Positions 1 through 8,752 of a stretch of 64,000 bases of DNA are shown piece by piece. The notes beneath the pieces were generated by a model. That model had not been told where the DNA came from. It saw only the letters and a program-made list of their open reading frames with translations, and did no database searches. The stretch spans positions 2,356,001 through 2,420,000 of the forward strand of contig OY762962.1 of NCBI GenBank assembly GCA_963667195.1, in the 5' to 3' direction. Source of the DNA: UBA7703 sp963667195. GTDB lineage: Bacteria; Bacillota; Clostridia; Christensenellales; CAG-138. Made by a program: the position numbers and the translations under genes. Each line of letters starts with the position of its first letter. Within the stretch, counting starts at the first letter, position 1.

Positions 1-189
1 TTATCAGAGATACTTGAAGCTGTTAAGTTCGTAGATAGAATCATTTTTGGTAGAGCAAATTACAACAAACTTGTTACTGAATATAAGGATCACAAGTCGT
101 TTTACAATATCTGTGCAAATCAAGTGATAAACTTCTGCGATCAGAATCAAATTCAATACCATATTAAAGATGGAACGATTACAGATTAG
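1..189 (+). CDS. C-terminal end of an SPL-like radical SAM protein (partial)
   Basis: The reading frame is open from the first base and stops with TAG. The 62 visible residues include FVDRIIFGRANYN followed by a segment with YNICANQVINFC and a closing HIKDGT. This resembles the C-terminus of the SPL family of radical SAM proteins (spore photoproduct lyase-like), where a FVDRIIFGRWNYN-type motif is common. The catalytic CxxxCxxC site would lie upstream of the window. Codon use is clearly AT-richer than in the genes that follow. A strong terminator lies 13 bases after the stop, so this ends its transcription unit. The family assignment rests on memory of the motif only. Confidence 0.5.
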   Translation, partial: LSEILEAVKFVDRIIFGRANYNKLVTEYKDHKSFYNICANQVINFCDQNQIQYHIKDGTITD

Positions 190-201
190 AAACAAAGACT
201 T

Positions 202-226
202 AACGACCTATACTAGGTCGTTTTTT
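202..226 (+). terminator. Intrinsic terminator after the SPL-like gene
   Basis: A perfect 9-bp stem (202-210 with 214-222) has a three-base loop and a T run to 226. It separates the AT-rich first gene from the ACT/UPF0210 pair. Confidence 0.9.
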
Positions 227-333
227 CTTGTTCAAACACAAAGAACAATATACTTCCTCCGTTGCTTTCCCCACCTTATTATGTTAAACTCTCTGGAACG
301 AAAGTATATATAATGAATGGAGTCTGTATTATT

Positions 334-603
334 ATGCATGCCATCGTCACCGTCATCGGCCAAGACCGCGTGGGCATCATCGCGGGAATCTGCGTTGCGC
401 TCGCGGGCATCAACGTCAACGTCCTCGACATCTCCCAAACCATCCTCGGCGGAATGTTCACGATGGTCATGCTGGTCGATATCAAGGACGCGAGCGTGCC
501 CTTCGGCGAAATTTCCAGCGTTTTGGACGCGGAAGGCGAGCGCCTCGGCATGACCATTCGCATTCAGCGGGAAGACATCTTCAACGCCATGCACCGCATT
601 TGA
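334..603 (+). CDS. ACT domain protein, UPF0237 family
   Basis: This 89-residue protein is a single ACT domain. It opens MHAIVTVIGQDRVGIIAGIC, the first strand plus the glycine turn that binds a small ligand in ACT modules, and has the second half typical of UPF0237. The ATG at 334 is chosen because the family starts right at the first strand; GGAG at 319-322 is the likely ribosome binding site. A TATAAT-like box lies near 308-313. The next gene begins 12 bases downstream and encodes the UPF0210 protein, the usual partner of this family. An amino-acid-sensing or regulatory role for the partner is inferred from the fold; the actual ligand is unknown. Confidence 0.9.
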   Translation: MHAIVTVIGQDRVGIIAGICVALAGINVNVLDISQTILGGMFTMVMLVDIKDASVPFGEISSVLDAEGERLGMTIRIQREDIFNAMHRI

Positions 604-615
604 GGGGATGATACG

Positions 616-1974
616 ATGATCGACCTCAAGGAAATATTTGAAACCCAGCACATGATCGACCGCGAGCACCTCGATATCCGCACCATCACGATGGGGATTT
701 CCCTGCGCGACTGCGCGGACGGCGACCCGAAACGCGCCACGCAGAAGATCTACGACAAGATCACGCGCTCCGCGGAAAAGCTTGTCTCCGTCGGAGAGGA
801 CATCGAGCGCGAGATGGGCATTCCTATCGTCAACAAGCGCATCTCGGTGACGCCCATGGCGTTGGTTGCGGACGCAAGCGACACGGAGGATTACGTTCCC
901 TTCGCGCTGGCGATGGATCGCGCGGCGGACACCTGCGGCGTGAATTTCATCGGCGGGTTCTCCGCGCTGGTGCAAAAAGGTTTCACGCGCGGCGATATGC
1001 GCCTGATTCGGTCGATTCCCGAGGCGCTGGCGGTTACAAAATACGTCTGCTCCTCGATCAACGTCGCCTCCACGCGCGCGGGCATCAACATGGACGCCGT
1101 GCGCTTGATGGGCGAGATCATCAAAGCGACTGCCGAGCGCACCGCCGATCAGGACGGCCTCGGCTGCGCAAAGCTCGTCGTGTTTTGCAACGCCGTGGAG
1201 GACAATCCCTTCATGGCGGGCGCGTTCCACGGCGTCGGCGAGGCGGAATGCGTGATCAACGTTGGCGTTTCCGGCCCGGGCGTGGTCTGCCATGCGCTCA
1301 AGGACGTCAAGGGACAGCCCATCGACATCGTCGCGGAGACGGTGAAGAAGACCGCGTTTAAGGTGACCCGCATGGGCCAGCTCATCGCGCGGGAAGCGTC
1401 CACGCGGCTGAACGTTCCGTTTGGTATCGTGGATTTGAGCCTCGCTCCCACGCCGGCACAGGGGGACTCCGTTGCGCGAATCTTAGAGGAAATGGGGCTG
1501 GAGCGTTGCGGCACGCACGGCACGACGGCGGCTCTCGCGCTGCTCAACGACGCGGTTAAGAAGGGCGGGGTCATGGCGAGCTCGCAGGTTGGCGGGCTTT
1601 CCGGCGCGTTCATTCCGGTTTCGGAGGACGAGGGTATGATCGCGGCAGCGCAAGCGGGCACGCTGACCATCGACAAGCTGGAGGCGATGACGTGCGTCTG
1701 CTCCGTGGGCCTCGACATGATCGCGGTGCCCGGAGACACACCCGCGGAGACGCTCTCCGCAATCATCGCGGACGAAGCCGCCATCGGCATGATCAACAAC
1801 AAGACCACCGCCGTGCGCATCATTCCCGCGCCGGGGAAGCACGTAGGGGATATGGTCGAGATGGGTGGGCTCCTCGGCAGCGCGCCCGTGATGGCGGTGC
1901 ATACCGAGTCCAGCGCGGACTTCATCCATCGCGGCGGCAGGATTCCCGCGCCGCTCAACGCCCTGCGCAACTAA
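616..1974 (+). CDS. UPF0210 (PFL-like) family protein
   Basis: This 452-residue protein matches the full length of the conserved UPF0210 family, annotated as PFL family because its fold resembles pyruvate formate-lyase. The N-terminus with the TITMGISLRDCAD segment is characteristic. No glycyl-radical motif is apparent, so pyruvate formate-lyase activity should not be assumed. It sits 12 bases behind the ACT protein and ends at a strong hairpin terminator, making a two-gene operon. Biochemical function is not established for the family. The conserved pairing suggests the ACT protein modulates it. Confidence 0.9.
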   Translation: MIDLKEIFETQHMIDREHLDIRTITMGISLRDCADGDPKRATQKIYDKITRSAEKLVSVGEDIEREMGIPIVNKRISVTPMALVADASDTEDYVPFALAMDRAADTCGVNFIGGFSALVQKGFTRGDMRLIRSIPEALAVTKYVCSSINVASTRAGINMDAVRLMGEIIKATAERTADQDGLGCAKLVVFCNAVEDNPFMAGAFHGVGEAECVINVGVSGPGVVCHALKDVKGQPIDIVAETVKKTAFKVTRMGQLIAREASTRLNVPFGIVDLSLAPTPAQGDSVARILEEMGLERCGTHGTTAALALLNDAVKKGGVMASSQVGGLSGAFIPVSEDEGMIAAAQAGTLTIDKLEAMTCVCSVGLDMIAVPGDTPAETLSAIIADEAAIGMINNKTTAVRIIPAPGKHVGDMVEMGGLLGSAPVMAVHTESSADFIHRGGRIPAPLNALRN

Positions 1975-1994
1975 GTATCGAATACCACGCAAGC

Positions 1995-2030
1995 ACACAG
2001 CCCGCCATTTGGTGGGCTGTGTTTGTGTTG
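1995..2030. terminator. Terminator between convergent genes
   Basis: A 12-bp stem (1995-2006 with 2011-2022) with a four-base loop is followed by a T/G-rich tail. It lies between the UPF0210 gene and the convergent thioesterase gene and could serve both strands. Confidence 0.8.
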
Positions 2031-2040
2031 TGTTGCTTTG

Positions 2041-2553
2041 TTACGCTTCCGGCAGGTCGATCTCCGTTGGATCGCTCTCGCGCGGGTAGCATTCCCAGCT
2101 GTCTCCGTTTGCCTCAAAGTCCGCAATGTCGCTGAGCTTGAGCTTCATGTACTTTGCGGTGGCGGTGACGGCGACGGTGCCGTTCGGCAGGAGGATTGCG
2201 CCTTCTCCCGTGAAGAGGCGGCGGTTATTTTCCAGCACGCGTCCGGTGACGGTGAGCTCCACGCCATACGGCACGGGCTTTTTGTAGCGGGTGTTAATCT
2301 CCACCGTGACCGCCCAGGTGTCCGGCTCAGCGACGTTGATCGCTCTGCCGATGGTCTCGTCCAAGAGCGCCGCGCTGACGCCGCCGTGGAGCCTGCCGGG
2401 GTAGCTCTGGTGATGCTCACTGGGCGTCACTTTTGCCGCGAGCGAGCCGTCCTCCAGCTCGTAAAAGTCCGTGTGCAGTCCAAATGGATTGTGTATGCCG
2501 CAGACGAAGCATCCCTTGCCCGCGTTGTGTTTTTTAACGACGTGAATTTTCAA
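2041..2553 (-). CDS. PaaI-like hotdog thioesterase
   Basis: This 170-residue protein has a hotdog-fold core. RLHGGVSAALLDET at about residues 54-67 carries the HGG turn and the acidic residue on the central helix that form the active site in PaaI/YbgC-type acyl-CoA thioesterases. An N-terminal CFVCG (Cys15, Cys18) precedes a NPFGLH segment, as often seen in single-domain Firmicutes members. It probably hydrolyses an acyl-CoA of unknown identity. It lies 36 bases downstream of the DegV gene on the same strand and is likely co-transcribed. DegV proteins bind fatty acids, so a shared lipid or acyl connection is plausible but inferred. Confidence 0.85.
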   Translation of the reverse strand: MKIHVVKKHNAGKGCFVCGIHNPFGLHTDFYELEDGSLAAKVTPSEHHQSYPGRLHGGVSAALLDETIGRAINVAEPDTWAVTVEINTRYKKPVPYGVELTVTGRVLENNRRLFTGEGAILLPNGTVAVTATAKYMKLKLSDIADFEANGDSWECYPRESDPTEIDLPEA

Positions 2554-2589
2554 ACGTTACGATCCTCGAAACTGTGATTCTGCTGTTGC

Positions 2590-3432
2590 TTACTTCTGCA
2601 CGAAGAAGAGACCGAACGCATTCGGCCCGCCGTGGCAGGCGACTGCCGCGCAGACGGAGAGCGGAATGATCTGCTTGAAGTAATGCAGCGAGTCGATCTG
2701 CGCAATCAGCGCGTTGAGCAGCGCTTCGTCCTGAATCGCGTGCGAAATCATGACGACTTCATCGTCCATATGCTCGTGCTGGGCGAGCATGGTGTCGATG
2801 AATTCCTTGAGCGCGTGCTTGTACGTGCCCATGTATTTTTTGCCGACGACGAGCTTGCCATCGCGAATGTTGATGCTCTGGCGAATCTGCAGCGCGCTGG
2901 CGCCGAGATACGCCAGCGTGGAGCAGCGGCCGCCTTCGTGCAGATATTCCAGCGTTTCGATGATGAAGCTGCCGATGATCCTGTCCCGATAGGTGGTCAA
3001 ATACTCGACCAACTCTTTGACGGGCATATCTTTTCTCTTGCGGGAAGCCTCCATCGCGAGCAGAGAGCTGCCGCTGGAGATGGAGAGCGAGTCGATGACA
3101 TACACGTTGTCAAAGTTGCCCGCAGCGGTGACCGCGTTCGCGTAACAGCTCGACATACCGGAGCTCTTTGCGATAAAGACGACGGCATCGTGATCCTTGA
3201 GGCACTCCTGAAAAAACGTTTCGTAGTCGTTGGGATTTGCCGCCGCGGTCTGCGGCAGTTTTTTCGCGCTACGGTAATAATCAAATAGATCGCTCTGTTT
3301 GAGGTCGGGATAATCCAAATAATCCTGATCGCCCATGCGTACATAGGACGCGCTGACTTCGATGCCGTATTGTTGCACCAGATCCAGAGTCATGTCAAAG
3401 GTGCTGTCGGCTGCAATGCAAATTCGTTCCAT
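2590..3432 (-). CDS. DegV family fatty-acid-binding protein
   Basis: At 280 residues it is a full-length DegV protein. The N-terminus has the early ADSTFD motif; KSSGMSSCYANAV in the middle and a late QSINIRDGKL segment are family signatures. DegV/FakB-type proteins hold a fatty acid and, with FakA, present it for phosphorylation. No FakA is in the window, so the specific FakB role is uncertain. AAGGAG lies just ahead of the ATG. A promoter with TATAAT lies upstream (3535-3562). The thioesterase gene follows at 36 bases. Confidence 0.9.
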   Translation of the reverse strand: MERICIAADSTFDMTLDLVQQYGIEVSASYVRMGDQDYLDYPDLKQSDLFDYYRSAKKLPQTAAANPNDYETFFQECLKDHDAVVFIAKSSGMSSCYANAVTAAGNFDNVYVIDSLSISSGSSLLAMEASRKRKDMPVKELVEYLTTYRDRIIGSFIIETLEYLHEGGRCSTLAYLGASALQIRQSINIRDGKLVVGKKYMGTYKHALKEFIDTMLAQHEHMDDEVVMISHAIQDEALLNALIAQIDSLHYFKQIIPLSVCAAVACHGGPNAFGLFFVQK

Positions 3433-3534
3433 CCTGCTTCTCCTTGCTCGATTTTTCGGTTACGCCGGGTGTGATGTGACGCCGATAGCGTGTTACGGGA
3501 GATTGTAAAAATAGTATCACGATTACAAGAACAT

Positions 3535-3562
3535 ATTATACAGGAAAACACGGCGAATACAA
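3535..3562 (-). promoter_or_regulatory. Sigma-A-type promoter for the DegV operon
   Basis: On the minus strand, TTGTAT (3557-3562) and TATAAT (3535-3540) are separated by 16 bases. The rest of the 324-base divergent gap to the asparaginase gene (3433-3756) shows no further gene. Confidence 0.6.
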
Positions 3563-3756
3563 ACACAAAACGGATGTGATCTGTTGCGTAGCGCGAAAAA
3601 GCGGGCTTGAAGTTTTTCCGCCCACGCATCGGATGTTATATTCTTGATTACGGCTGGCAAAGCGCGATATCTTGTGTTACCTTTATTTTGCAAATCGGCG
3701 TTTCGCTCTTCGGAACGCACTATGCCACGCATCGAGTTTTTTATATAGGAGCGAAT

Positions 3757-4773
3757 ATGAAAAAACTGATGATCCTCTCGACAGGAGGCACGATTGCCTG
3801 CACGCAGACAGAGGACGGATTGATTCCGACGCTGTCCGCCGACGACATCCTGACCTATGTGCCGGATGCCGTGAAGCTCGGCAAAATTGAAACGAAGACC
3901 ATCCTCAACCTCGATAGTTCCAATATCCAGCCGGAGGAGTGGCGGCTCATCGCCAAGGCGGTGTTCGACTGCCTGCCGGACTACGACGGCATCGTGATTC
4001 TGCACGGCACGGATACGATGGCGTATACCGCGAGCATGCTCTCGTTCATGCTGCGCAATGTCGATAAACCCGTTGTGATCACGGGCTCGCAATTGCCCGT
4101 CGGACACCCGAACACGGACGCAAAAGCAAACCTGCGGGACGCGATGATCACGGCTGCGAGCGGAATTCCCGGCGTTGTGGTCGTGTTTGATCAGCAGATC
4201 ATGCTCGGTTGCCGCGTCGCCAAGGTGCGCACCACGAGCCAGAATGCGTTTGAGAGCATCAATCGCCTGCCGGTCGGGCGCGTGCGCTTTGGCCGCGTCC
4301 GCCTGATCGATCCTCCGCAGCAGCCGAAGGGAGAGCCCGCGCTGGACGACGCGATTGAGCCGAACGTGTTCCTGCTCAAGCTGATTCCCGGCACGAGACC
4401 AGAGGTGTTTGACGACATCGCGCGGCTGGGTTACCGCGGCGTGGTGATTGAGGGCTTCGGCCTCGGCGGCCTCCATTGCCTGAGACGAAATTTGCTGGAA
4501 GGCATCCAAAAACTCATGGACGCAAACGTTGCGGTGCTGCTCACCACGCAGTGCCGTTACGAACCCAGTGATCCGACCGTCTACGAAACGGGCAGGCTCG
4601 CGCTGGAGCTCGGCATCCTGCAAGCCTACGACATGACGAGTGAATGCGCCGTGACGAAGCTCATGTGGGTGTTGGCGCACGCAGCCACACCGGAGGAAGT
4701 GCGGCGCAAGATGTACACGAGCTTCTGCGGAGAGATTTCGCTGCCGAATGGCGAGAAGACGTTACATAATTGA
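3757..4773 (+). CDS. ansA: L-asparaginase, type I (cytoplasmic), first copy
   Basis: This 338-residue protein is a type I asparaginase converting L-asparagine to L-aspartate and ammonia. The first catalytic threonine lies in STGGTIACT (Thr12). The second catalytic set is in LHGTDTMAYTA (Thr85, Asp86), and the lysine lies in TDAKANLRDA. No signal peptide is present. The ATG at 3757 is preceded by AGGAG at 3747-3751. A close paralog lies at 52885-53877 behind a sigma-54 promoter; no sigma-54 site is visible here. The two genes share a 45-base identical stretch (4054-4098 here). A terminator follows. Confidence 0.93.
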   Translation: MKKLMILSTGGTIACTQTEDGLIPTLSADDILTYVPDAVKLGKIETKTILNLDSSNIQPEEWRLIAKAVFDCLPDYDGIVILHGTDTMAYTASMLSFMLRNVDKPVVITGSQLPVGHPNTDAKANLRDAMITAASGIPGVVVVFDQQIMLGCRVAKVRTTSQNAFESINRLPVGRVRFGRVRLIDPPQQPKGEPALDDAIEPNVFLLKLIPGTRPEVFDDIARLGYRGVVIEGFGLGGLHCLRRNLLEGIQKLMDANVAVLLTTQCRYEPSDPTVYETGRLALELGILQAYDMTSECAVTKLMWVLAHAATPEEVRRKMYTSFCGEISLPNGEKTLHN

Positions 4774-4786
4774 TGGAAGCACACAA

Positions 4787-4808
4787 AAAGCCCGCCTTGA
4801 CGGGCTTT
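4787..4808. terminator. Bidirectional terminator
   Basis: An 8-bp stem (4787-4794 with 4801-4808) sits between convergent genes. The T run is stronger on the minus strand, so it mainly terminates the small gene at 4827-5036. Confidence 0.75.
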
Positions 4809-4826
4809 AGAATAATTCGTTTCTGT

Positions 4827-5036
4827 TTAGGATTCGTTCTTCAGGAATTCCACCGTCTGTGCCTTGAGCGAAATCTTGCCGACTACGTAGCCGTAGGGAA
4901 GCAGCTCTTTTTTATAGGTAAGAAACGAGTGGTCGATTTCAAGCCCCGCGATTTGACGAATTTCCTCAAACGTAAGCAAAAGCCGGGTTTCCCCGCGGGA
5001 AACCACGTATTCCCAAACCGCGTTATATTTACTCAT
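4827..5036 (-). CDS. Small conserved protein of unknown function
   Basis: This 69-residue protein contains KYNAVWEYV, LTFEEIRQIAG and DHSFLTYKKEL. This SKYxxLWEYI...LTFEEIExIxG pattern recurs in short proteins of Firmicutes and resembles the DUF7662-type small domain. A typical variant ends at the KISLKAQTVEF region, as here, so it looks complete. There is no signal peptide or membrane segment. It is a single-gene unit with a terminator directly downstream. The function is not known to me; the name is from pattern memory only. Confidence 0.65.
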   Translation of the reverse strand: MSKYNAVWEYVVSRGETRLLLTFEEIRQIAGLEIDHSFLTYKKELLPYGYVVGKISLKAQTVEFLKNES

Positions 5037-5136
5037 ACAGTTCTCTCAATCTCGTCTATGATAGATTCATTTTACCACGCAACGATGACAAAAGATGTCA
5101 GGTTTTCACGAGTTTGAATCAGGCTTTTTCTGCCAT

Positions 5137-5165
5137 TTGATCGCACACCCAAATGGTGATATATT
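5137..5165 (+). promoter_or_regulatory. Promoter of the GH2 gene with a possible operator
   Basis: TTGATC (5137-5142) and TATATT (5160-5165) are spaced by 17 bases. An inverted repeat CATTTG...CAAATG (5135-5140 and 5151-5156) overlaps the spacer and could be a repressor site. Confidence 0.5.
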
Positions 5166-5228
5166 CATCATAACCAAGATCAATCAAAAATAACACCGCA
5201 AATATCCCCAACGGGAGGAAATATTCTC

Positions 5229-7640
5229 ATGCGAAACAAACAACCCATCAACGATGGCTGGCTCTTTGTCGAGCAATACACGCAGGGAATGGAGCAGGCG
5301 AATGCGGACGAATCCGCGTTTGTTCCCGTTCGCATTCCGCACACGAACCGCGAGCTGCCGCTGAATAATTTCGACGAGCGGGAAAGCCAGCTCGTCAGCT
5401 GCTATCGCAGGCACATCCGCCGGCAAGCGAACGCGGGGAAACGCGTATTCCTACACTTCGAGGGCGTGATGGCGGCGGCGAAGGTGTTTTTTAACGGCGA
5501 TCAGATCGCGGAGCACCTCGGCGGATATACGCCGTTTACCTGCGAGCTGACGCAGCTCCTTACGGGTGGGGACGACGTACTCGCAGTGGTCGCCGACGCA
5601 ACCGAGCGGGACGACATTCCGCCGTTTGGTTACGTGATCGACTACCTGACCTACGGCGGCATCTACCGCGAGGTCTGGCTGGAGGAGACAAGCGAGGTTT
5701 TTATTCAGAACGTGCATGCGAAGCCCGTCAAAACGGACGAGGGCTGGCAGGTTGAGGCAGATGTGTATGTAGACAATCTCTTCGGCGTTTCCGGCGCGGC
5801 GGAGTTGGTATTTTCGCTTTCCAATCCGCAAGGTGAAGTGAAACAACACACGCAAAGCATTATTCTTAACGGAGAGAAAAAACAGAAAATCACCGTTTCG
5901 TTTGCTGCGGGAGACGTTCGCCTCTGGGAACTGGAGCAACCAAACTTATATGATCTAAGTATTTCTCTTCTGCAGGAAGAGAAAGCAATAGATGAATATT
6001 CCTGTCGCATCGGCTTTCGCGAAGCGCGATTCACGCCGGAGGGCTTCTTCCTCAACGGCAAACGCGTGAAGCTTCGCGGACTCAATCGGCACCAGAGCTA
6101 CCCTTACGTCGGTTACGCGATGCCGAAGCGCGCGCAGGAGAGCGACGCGGAGCTACTCAAGTGCGAGCTGGGCGTGAACCTCGTCCGCACGAGCCATTAT
6201 CCGCAGTCGAACCACTTCCTCAACCGTTGCGACGAGCTGGGGCTATTGGTGTTTGAGGAGTTTCCCGGCTGGCAGCACATCGGAGACGACGGATGGAAGA
6301 AAAACGCCGTGCACATGCTGGAGGAGATGGTCACGCGGGACTGGAACCACCCGAGCATCGTGCTCTGGGGTGTTCGCATCAACGAATCTCAGGACGACGA
6401 CGCGTTTTACCGCGAGACTAACGCGCTGGCGCATGCGCTGGACGCGACGCGGCAGACGGGCGGTGTAAGAAACTTTGAGGGAAGCCACTTCTTTGAAGAT
6501 GTCTACACCTACAACGACTTTGTACACAGCGGAGATAACCGCGCGCTCAAGCCGCGCAAGGAGGTTGCCCGCGCGAACGTGCCATACCTCGTGACCGAGC
6601 ATAACGGGCACATGTTCCCGACGAAGCGGTTCGACTGCGAGGAAAAGCGCGTGGAGCATGCGTTGCGCCACCTTCGCGTGCTGAACAGCGCGTATGGCAC
6701 GGACGAGATCTCCGGCGCGATCGGCTGGTGCATGAGCGACTACAACACGCACAAGGACTTCGGCAGCGGGGATAAAATCTGCTACCACGGGGTCACAAAC
6801 CTCTTCCGCCTGCCGAAATTTGCGGCATATGCCTATCGTTCCCAGCAAGACGGTGAGGCTTTTATGCGGTTTGCCTCCACGATGAACCAGGGCGAGCGCG
6901 CGGCGTCCGACCTCAGCCACATCTACGTCTTCACCAACTGCGATTCCGTGAAGCTCTATAAAAACGGCGTGTTCATCAGCGAAAGCTTTCCCGACCGCAA
7001 GACATTCCCGTATCTGCCGCACCCGCCGGTCGTGATTACGGACTTCATCGGCGAGCAGATCGCGGAAAACGAGGGCTTCGCCAAGCAGGACGCGGATCGC
7101 ATCAAGCGCATCTTCGCCGCGATTGTGAAGTATGGCGACAAATCGCTTCCGCTGAAATACAAGCTCGCGATGGGCTACAGCATGCTCAAGCTCAAGCTCA
7201 CGTATGAGGACGCCGTGAATCTGTATATGAAGTATGTCGCGGGCTGGGGTTCGGAATCCACCGAGTTCCTCTTTGAAGGTTATCGCGCGGGCGAGCTTGT
7301 CGCGCGCGCCGTGCGCGGCGCCGCCGTGAGCGCGGGCCTTCGCGTCACACCGGACACGCTGGATTTGGTGGAAGGTGACACCTACGACGTCTGCCGCGTG
7401 GTGATCGAGCATGTCGATCAGTTTGGCGACGTGCTGCCGTATTCCGCCGAGGTGGCGCGCGTCAGCGTCCGCGGTGCAGGAGAGCGCATCGGACCGGAGC
7501 TGCTGCCGCTGATCGGCGGATCGACCGCGTTCTGGGTCAAGTCCACCGGCACAGGCGAAATTCTGGTATCGGTGGAGTCAGCGCGATTAGGCAAGCAGGA
7601 GCTGAAGCTCTCGGTGACCCGGCAGCGCGTCAGTGACTAA
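5229..7640 (+). CDS. Glycoside hydrolase family 2 protein (beta-galactosidase/glucuronidase-like)
   Basis: This 803-residue cytoplasmic enzyme has the GH2 layout: N-terminal sugar-binding jelly roll (about 1-170), immunoglobulin-like domain (170-270), TIM barrel (270-570) and C-terminal extension. The barrel begins with GFFLNGKRVKLRGLNRH. The acid/base glutamate is in WGVRINES (Glu386), and the likely nucleophile is Glu457 in VTEHNGH, which departs from the classical EYG form. No signal peptide is visible, so imported oligosaccharides are the likely substrates; sugar specificity cannot be read. GGGAGG precedes the ATG. It is not linked to a transporter. Confidence 0.88.
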   Translation: MRNKQPINDGWLFVEQYTQGMEQANADESAFVPVRIPHTNRELPLNNFDERESQLVSCYRRHIRRQANAGKRVFLHFEGVMAAAKVFFNGDQIAEHLGGYTPFTCELTQLLTGGDDVLAVVADATERDDIPPFGYVIDYLTYGGIYREVWLEETSEVFIQNVHAKPVKTDEGWQVEADVYVDNLFGVSGAAELVFSLSNPQGEVKQHTQSIILNGEKKQKITVSFAAGDVRLWELEQPNLYDLSISLLQEEKAIDEYSCRIGFREARFTPEGFFLNGKRVKLRGLNRHQSYPYVGYAMPKRAQESDAELLKCELGVNLVRTSHYPQSNHFLNRCDELGLLVFEEFPGWQHIGDDGWKKNAVHMLEEMVTRDWNHPSIVLWGVRINESQDDDAFYRETNALAHALDATRQTGGVRNFEGSHFFEDVYTYNDFVHSGDNRALKPRKEVARANVPYLVTEHNGHMFPTKRFDCEEKRVEHALRHLRVLNSAYGTDEISGAIGWCMSDYNTHKDFGSGDKICYHGVTNLFRLPKFAAYAYRSQQDGEAFMRFASTMNQGERAASDLSHIYVFTNCDSVKLYKNGVFISESFPDRKTFPYLPHPPVVITDFIGEQIAENEGFAKQDADRIKRIFAAIVKYGDKSLPLKYKLAMGYSMLKLKLTYEDAVNLYMKYVAGWGSESTEFLFEGYRAGELVARAVRGAAVSAGLRVTPDTLDLVEGDTYDVCRVVIEHVDQFGDVLPYSAEVARVSVRGAGERIGPELLPLIGGSTAFWVKSTGTGEILVSVESARLGKQELKLSVTRQRVSD

Positions 7641-7644
7641 ATCG

Positions 7645-7673
7645 TTGACACAAAGCGGTGCATGTGTTAAGTT
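7645..7673 (+). promoter_or_regulatory. Promoter of the c-di-GMP riboswitch transcript
   Basis: TTGACA (7645-7650) and TAAGTT (7668-7673) with a 17-base spacer. The sequence just ahead of the -10 resembles the one at 8771-8780. Confidence 0.7.
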
Positions 7674-7689
7674 AAATTAAAATAGAATA

Positions 7690-7766
7690 CTAGGCATAGT
7701 CTGCGAAAGCAGGCGACGCAAAGCTAAAGGGTCTAAGGGCGAACGCCTATGACAGCCAGTTGCAAC
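7690..7766 (+). promoter_or_regulatory. Cyclic di-GMP-I (GEMM) riboswitch aptamer
   Basis: The aptamer shows the hallmark order of the class I fold: a stem capped by a GAAA tetraloop (TCTGC-GAAA-GCAGG), then GACGCAAAGC, then GGGTCTAAGG, and closing ATGACAGCCAG. It lies between promoter and terminator in the 5' leader of the secreted-protein gene. The last part of the aptamer, GCCAGTTGC at 7755-7763, can pair with 7795-7804, the 5' arm of the terminator, with one bulged base. The unbound state should therefore antiterminate and c-di-GMP binding should terminate. That makes it a predicted OFF switch. The class is clear; the switch direction is inference. Confidence 0.9.
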
Positions 7767-7791
7767 ATGAAGTCACTATTGATGGCTTACC

Positions 7792-7831
7792 GTAGCAACC
7801 TGGCGCGAACCACGCAGGTTGCTACTTTTTT
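7792..7831 (+). terminator. Riboswitch-controlled intrinsic terminator
   Basis: A 10-bp stem (7792-7801 with 7816-7825) with a T run at 7826-7831. Its 5' arm is shared with the putative antiterminator. Confidence 0.88.
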
Positions 7832-7927
7832 GCAATCATCGATCGTGTGTTTGAACAGAACAGCGCTTGCATGAGAGAGCGGGAAGCGTTGTTACCCGAT
7901 AGAAATTCCGAAAGGACGGTAGAAGAA

Positions 7928-8677
7928 ATGAAACAGATGATGAAGAGCTTTTTGAAACGCGTGTTGCCCATTGCGCTGAGTTTTGCGTTTTTGATGGTGT
8001 TCAGTGCGTCCGCGCTCGCGGATTCCGGCAAGCCGGAGCATGATACAGGAAAGCCGGACTGGGCAGGTCAGCAGAACGATGATCAGAACAAAGACCGCAA
8101 AAAAAATCAGGATCGTGCGCAGGAACGCGAAAAGAAGACCTATCACGGTATCTCCACGGAGAAGATCGCGCTTGCAATCGAGAGCGTAACGGATGAGGCA
8201 ACCAAGGCGGAGCTGACCGCGATGCTGGAAGCATACATCGCCGCTCTTACTGACAAAGACGCGGCGCTTGCAAACGGCGGGATGAGCCTCAGCGAATTAT
8301 CGCAGGCTGCATCCGCAGCACGTTCCGCGCTGAAGAACGCGCTGGAAGAGGCGGGATTCACGCTCGGCAGCGTGCTTGGTTGGCAGGAGTGGAAGGATTA
8401 CGGTTTGAATGAGGAGGCGCTGGATCTCGAAGGAATCGCGCTTGCGATTTCCGCTCTGGATGATACCGATTTGAACAAGGAGACGTTGACCGCTCTGCTG
8501 ACGGCGTATGAATCCGCACTTTCTGCGCTGGACACCGCGACGGAAGCGGACGAAGACACACTGAAAGAGTCCGCAGATGCCGCGCGAGACGCGCTGCTGG
8601 AGGCGCTGATTTTGTCGGGACTCTACCCCGTGGCGCAGCCGGAGGCAACTGGTGATCCGACGCTTCCCGTGACATAA
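7928..8677 (+). CDS. Secreted Ala/Glu-rich helical protein of unknown function
   Basis: The 249-residue protein starts with a clear signal peptide: basic MKQMMKSFLKR, a hydrophobic core, and cleavage near SALA-DSG. A charged, Asp/Lys/Gln-rich segment follows (about 35-75). Then come two related alpha-helical units of about 70-80 residues, around IALAIESVTDEATKAELTAM and IALAISALDDTDLNKETLTA, which look like an internal duplication. There is no sortase motif, anchor or enzymatic signature. The ATG at 7928 is preferred over upstream starts because the signal peptide begins there. Expression is predicted to be c-di-GMP dependent. A matrix or surface-associated role is a guess. Confidence 0.8.
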   Translation: MKQMMKSFLKRVLPIALSFAFLMVFSASALADSGKPEHDTGKPDWAGQQNDDQNKDRKKNQDRAQEREKKTYHGISTEKIALAIESVTDEATKAELTAMLEAYIAALTDKDAALANGGMSLSELSQAASAARSALKNALEEAGFTLGSVLGWQEWKDYGLNEEALDLEGIALAISALDDTDLNKETLTALLTAYESALSALDTATEADEDTLKESADAARDALLEALILSGLYPVAQPEATGDPTLPVT

Positions 8678-8752
8678 GAAAGCCCAAATGGCTGTCCGAA
8701 CACAAATCGATACGACTTTGTTTTTGCATACAGACCATGCATAAAAAAGCAA

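Noticed and set aside
232..1293. 353-residue antisense frame opposite the ACT/UPF0210 genes
   Set aside because: Arg/His/Asp-rich composition typical of a GC-rich shadow frame, with no motif; the plus-strand genes are conserved families.
3523..4680. 385-residue minus-strand frame opposite the first asparaginase
   Set aside because: Shadow of a well-conserved gene; no ribosome site or recognisable domain. Similar shadows at 6243-7412, 18138-19256 and 19281-20441 were dropped for the same reason.
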